Below the pieces are notes generated by a model, which did not search any database, had not been told where the DNA came from, and saw only the letters and a program-made list of their open reading frames with translations. Both the position numbers and the translations under genes were made by a program. Of a stretch of 44,444 nucleotides of DNA, positions 42,313 to 44,444 are shown piece by piece. This DNA comes from Bacteroidia bacterium. Its GTDB lineage: Bacteria > Bacteroidota > Bacteroidia > JAIBAJ01. Each line of letters starts with the position of its first letter. The first letter of the stretch is position 1. The stretch covers positions 1-44,444 of the forward strand of contig JAIBAJ010000019.1 in the NCBI GenBank assembly GCA_019695265.1. The letters run 5' to 3'.

Positions 42313-43369
42313 TGTAATTCAATTTATTCAACCATTCTATCGCCTTTTCTACTTCTTGGGGTTTTACAGTAGTAGAAATAAACCATTCACCGGGTTTTCG
42401 GATAAGTACAAACTGCCAGGCATTATGCAAGTTCTTTTTATCTTGGGTAAGGAATGCAATTACCTTGTTAACTTCATCCATTCGAATGGTTTGCCAGCTA
42501 AAGAGGTGTTTAAGAGCAGGAACTAAAATATCTAAATAAACCGGATCTAAATCCTCATGTAGGGTTGAAATATATGCTTCAGCCAAAATGCCTGCAGCAA
42601 CTGCTTCTCCATGCAACATCGGGCGATTTTTTTCTAAAAAGAAACTTTCAAATGCATGTCCCAGGCTATGCCCTAAGTTCAATTGCCTCCTTAGTCCTTT
42701 TTCTTTAAAATCTGCCTTTACTATTGAAGATTTAAACCGAATAGAATTGACAATATCCTTTCCATTGATTAGGCTAAAGAAAAATTCAGGATGGTATAAT
42801 CGTTCATACATTTCCCCTCCTACCAATAAGGCATGTTTAAGCATTTCCGCAAATCCGGCTTTCAATTGCCTTTCGGGTAAGGTATTTAAAAAACCCGGAA
42901 AAAGGATGGTGGCTTCCGGTTTTGAAAAAGTTCCAATTGCATTTTTAACTCCTTCAAAATCAATTGCAGTTTTACCACCAACTGAAGCATCAATAAAGGC
43001 CAACAAGGTGGTAGGAATATTTACATAATCAATACCTCGTTTATATACGGAGGCACAAAAACCACCCAAATCAGTTATCATTCCTCCTCCAATATTAACT
43101 AACAAGGCTTGGTTATCGGCTTTTGAGCTAAGTAGTTTATCCCAAATAAAATTACAGGTAGCGATGGATTTACTTAATTCTCCGGCTGGAATTACGAGAA
43201 TATTTTCTTCAACAAAAACATCTTTGAAATGAGAAGCACAAAAGCGATACGAGTTTTCATCCATTAAAACAAAAACATCGGAATAGTTTCGTTGTAAAAT
43301 CCAATGGTTTAAATGTGTTCCTACCGAATCACTCCAATAGATTCGCTCATCTAAATCAACAACAGTCAT
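42305..43369 (-). CDS. aroB: 3-dehydroquinate synthase
   Basis: AroB converts 3-deoxy-D-arabino-heptulosonate 7-phosphate to 3-dehydroquinate, the second step of the shikimate pathway to aromatic amino acids and folate. The 354-residue length is normal. Visible motifs are NIGGGMITDLGGFCASVYKRG (NAD-binding), IPTTLLAFIDASVGGKTAID (active-site segment), the metal ligands in GFAEMLKHALL and in LNLGHSLGHAFE, and LHGEAVAAGI. A glutamate in the GFAEMLKHA segment and His in GHSLGHAFE and HGEAV are the expected zinc ligands. The stop overlaps the start of the aldehyde dehydrogenase gene by eight bases. Confidence 0.96.
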   Translation of the reverse strand: MTVVDLDERIYWSDSVGTHLNHWILQRNYSDVFVLMDENSYRFCASHFKDVFVEENILVIPAGELSKSIATCNFIWDKLLSSKADNQALLVNIGGGMITDLGGFCASVYKRGIDYVNIPTTLLAFIDASVGGKTAIDFEGVKNAIGTFSKPEATILFPGFLNTLPERQLKAGFAEMLKHALLVGGEMYERLYHPEFFFSLINGKDIVNSIRFKSSIVKADFKEKGLRRQLNLGHSLGHAFESFFLEKNRPMLHGEAVAAGILAEAYISTLHEDLDPVYLDILVPALKHLFSWQTIRMDEVNKVIAFLTQDKKNLHNAWQFVLIRKPGEWFISTTVKPQEVEKAIEWLNKLNYNA

Positions 43370-43518
43370 AGGTTTATTTTCAAATTGTGGTTAAATGTAT
43401 AGAAAATGGTGTTTGACAGAAATAATATTCAAAAATCATTACCCATTTTAGTTTAGAAAATAGTACGGAAGTGGATAACAATGGTTGTAAATTGTCAATA
43501 ACTACTAATAACTCCATA

Positions 43519-43548
43519 TTGGTAAAGGAATTGGCACTTTTACCTTTG
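43519..43548 (+). promoter_or_regulatory. Complete Bacteroidota promoter of carB
   Basis: TTG (43519-43521), a 19-base spacer and TACCTTTG (43541-43548) match the -33/-7 consensus exactly. It is the best promoter in the window. Confidence 0.7.
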
Positions 43549-43552
43549 TCAC

Positions 43553-43567
43553 CCGAATTTAATTCGG
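43553..43567. promoter_or_regulatory. Palindrome between the carB promoter and start codon
   Basis: CCGAATT-T-AATTCGG is a perfect 7-bp inverted repeat with a one-base centre, ending three bases before the ATG. It lies at or just after the predicted transcription start, so it could be an operator or a leader structure covering the ribosome site. Confidence 0.45.
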
Positions 43568-43570
43568 ATC

Positions 43571-44444
43571 ATGCCAAAAAACCAAACTATTGAAAGCGTA
43601 TTAATCATAGGTAGCGGACCTATCATTATAGGACAAGCCTGTGAATTTGATTACAGTGGAAGTCAGGCCGCAAGGTCATTGCGGGAAGAAGGCATCAAAG
43701 TGGTGTTAATCAACAGCAATCCTGCCACCATCATGACCGATAAAGTTACGGCCGACCATGTTTATTTACTTCCCTTAACTCCGGCATCCATTTCCAAAAT
43801 TCTGAACGAGCATAAAATAGATGCTGTTTTACCAACCATGGGTGGACAAACGGCACTGAATCTTGCCATTAAATGCGAGGAAATAGGGCTTTGGAAAAAG
43901 CATGGGGTAAAAATGATTGGAGTTGATATACAAGCGATTGAAACCTGTGAAAACCGGGAAGCTTTTCGCAACCTGATGTATAAAATCAATGTAGGCGTTG
44001 CTCCAAGTAAAATTGCAAACTCTTTTTTAGAGGGTAAGGAAATTGCCCAAGAAATTGGCTTTCCATTGGTTATTCGTCCTTCCTACACCTTGGGTGGAAC
44101 CGGCGCTGCTTTTGTACATACTCGGGAAGAATTTGATGCAGCCTTAACCAAAGGATTGCATGCCTCCCCAATTCACGAAGTACAAATTGATAAGGCGGTT
44201 TTAGGTTGGAAAGAATATGAATTGGAATTGTTACGAGATGCCAATGACAATGTGACCATTATTTGTTCAATTGAGAACTTTGACCCGATGGGAATTCATA
44301 CGGGAGATAGCATTACGGTGGCACCTTGTATGACCTTAAGTGATACAACCTTTCAGCACATGCGAGATTTAGCCATTAAGATGATGCGAAATATTGGCAA
44401 TTTTGCAGGTGGTTGTAACGTGCAATTTGCTGTTGAACCCGAAA
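43571..44444 (+). CDS. carB: Carbamoyl-phosphate synthase large subunit (partial, runs off window)
   Basis: The frame is open from the ATG at 43571 to the end of the window, about 291 codons. It encodes the N-terminal part of CarB, which makes carbamoyl phosphate for arginine and pyrimidine synthesis. Visible features are VLIIGSGPIIIGQACEFDYSGSQA, the pre-ATP-grasp motif LPTMGGQTALNLA, and the first ATP-grasp domain with VIRPSYTLGGTGAAFV and ELELLRDANDNVTIICSIENFDPMGIHTGDSITVAP in pieces. The full protein is normally about 1,070 or fewer residues, so roughly three quarters lies beyond the window. A complete promoter and a palindrome precede it. Confidence 0.96.
   Translation, partial: MPKNQTIESVLIIGSGPIIIGQACEFDYSGSQAARSLREEGIKVVLINSNPATIMTDKVTADHVYLLPLTPASISKILNEHKIDAVLPTMGGQTALNLAIKCEEIGLWKKHGVKMIGVDIQAIETCENREAFRNLMYKINVGVAPSKIANSFLEGKEIAQEIGFPLVIRPSYTLGGTGAAFVHTREEFDAALTKGLHASPIHEVQIDKAVLGWKEYELELLRDANDNVTIICSIENFDPMGIHTGDSITVAPCMTLSDTTFQHMRDLAIKMMRNIGNFAGGCNVQFAVEPE

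Overview
This window is a chromosomal segment of a Bacteroidota bacterium, probably close to the Flavobacteriales, Sphingobacteriales or Chitinophagales. It is AT-rich. Many genes are preceded by the phylum's -7 promoter element (TAnnTTTG). The primary sigma factor is the short 287-residue type and GAPDH is the long form. A secreted protease ends in a type IX secretion (T9SS) sorting domain, and phylum-typical families such as DUF5606 and DUF2027-Smr are present. No rRNA, tRNA, CRISPR array, transposase or prophage was seen.

Layout. 1-3.2 kb: a structured repeat, dapD (lysine and cell-wall precursor), a GreA-like factor, a radical SAM/SPASM protein and rlmH. 3.2-9.9 kb: three paralogous secreted collagen-like proteins (Gly-X-Thr rich), each with the same N-terminal domain but a different C-terminal head, plus a small secreted partner. 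10-19.1 kb: a penicillin-acylase-family Ntn hydrolase, then a TamB/TamA-type envelope pair. 19.1-22.4 kb: two structured repeats head to head, a DUF2027-Smr protein, a predicted outer-membrane barrel protein and a MITE-like palindromic element. 22.4-30.6 kb: a close-packed minus-strand cluster of T9SS protease, small lipoprotein, double glycosyltransferase, asparagine synthetase and hexapeptide acyltransferase. 30.7-34.1 kb: glutathione peroxidase, M3 peptidase, DUF5606 protein and bacilliredoxin. 35-37.9 kb: an Omp28-type lipoprotein, the c-di-AMP synthase cdaA and an M20 amidohydrolase in one operon. 38-44.4 kb: rpoD, GAPDH, an aldehyde dehydrogenase overlapping aroB, and the start of carB, which runs off the window.

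The most unusual signal is a family of about 150-170 bp structured intergenic repeats, present six times (1-146, 7566-7728, 19195-19362, 19484-19635, 34602-34765, 40533-40685). They share a core stem with compensatory base changes between copies and carry swappable apical hairpins. No annotated gene explains them. They look like a structured RNA or a mobile hairpin element spread through intergenic regions.

Core metabolic genes were identified from family motifs. Collagen-like head domains, barrel proteins and repeat functions are inferred. Four genes appear to start with TTG, and several promoters lie so close to the start codon that leaders must be very short.
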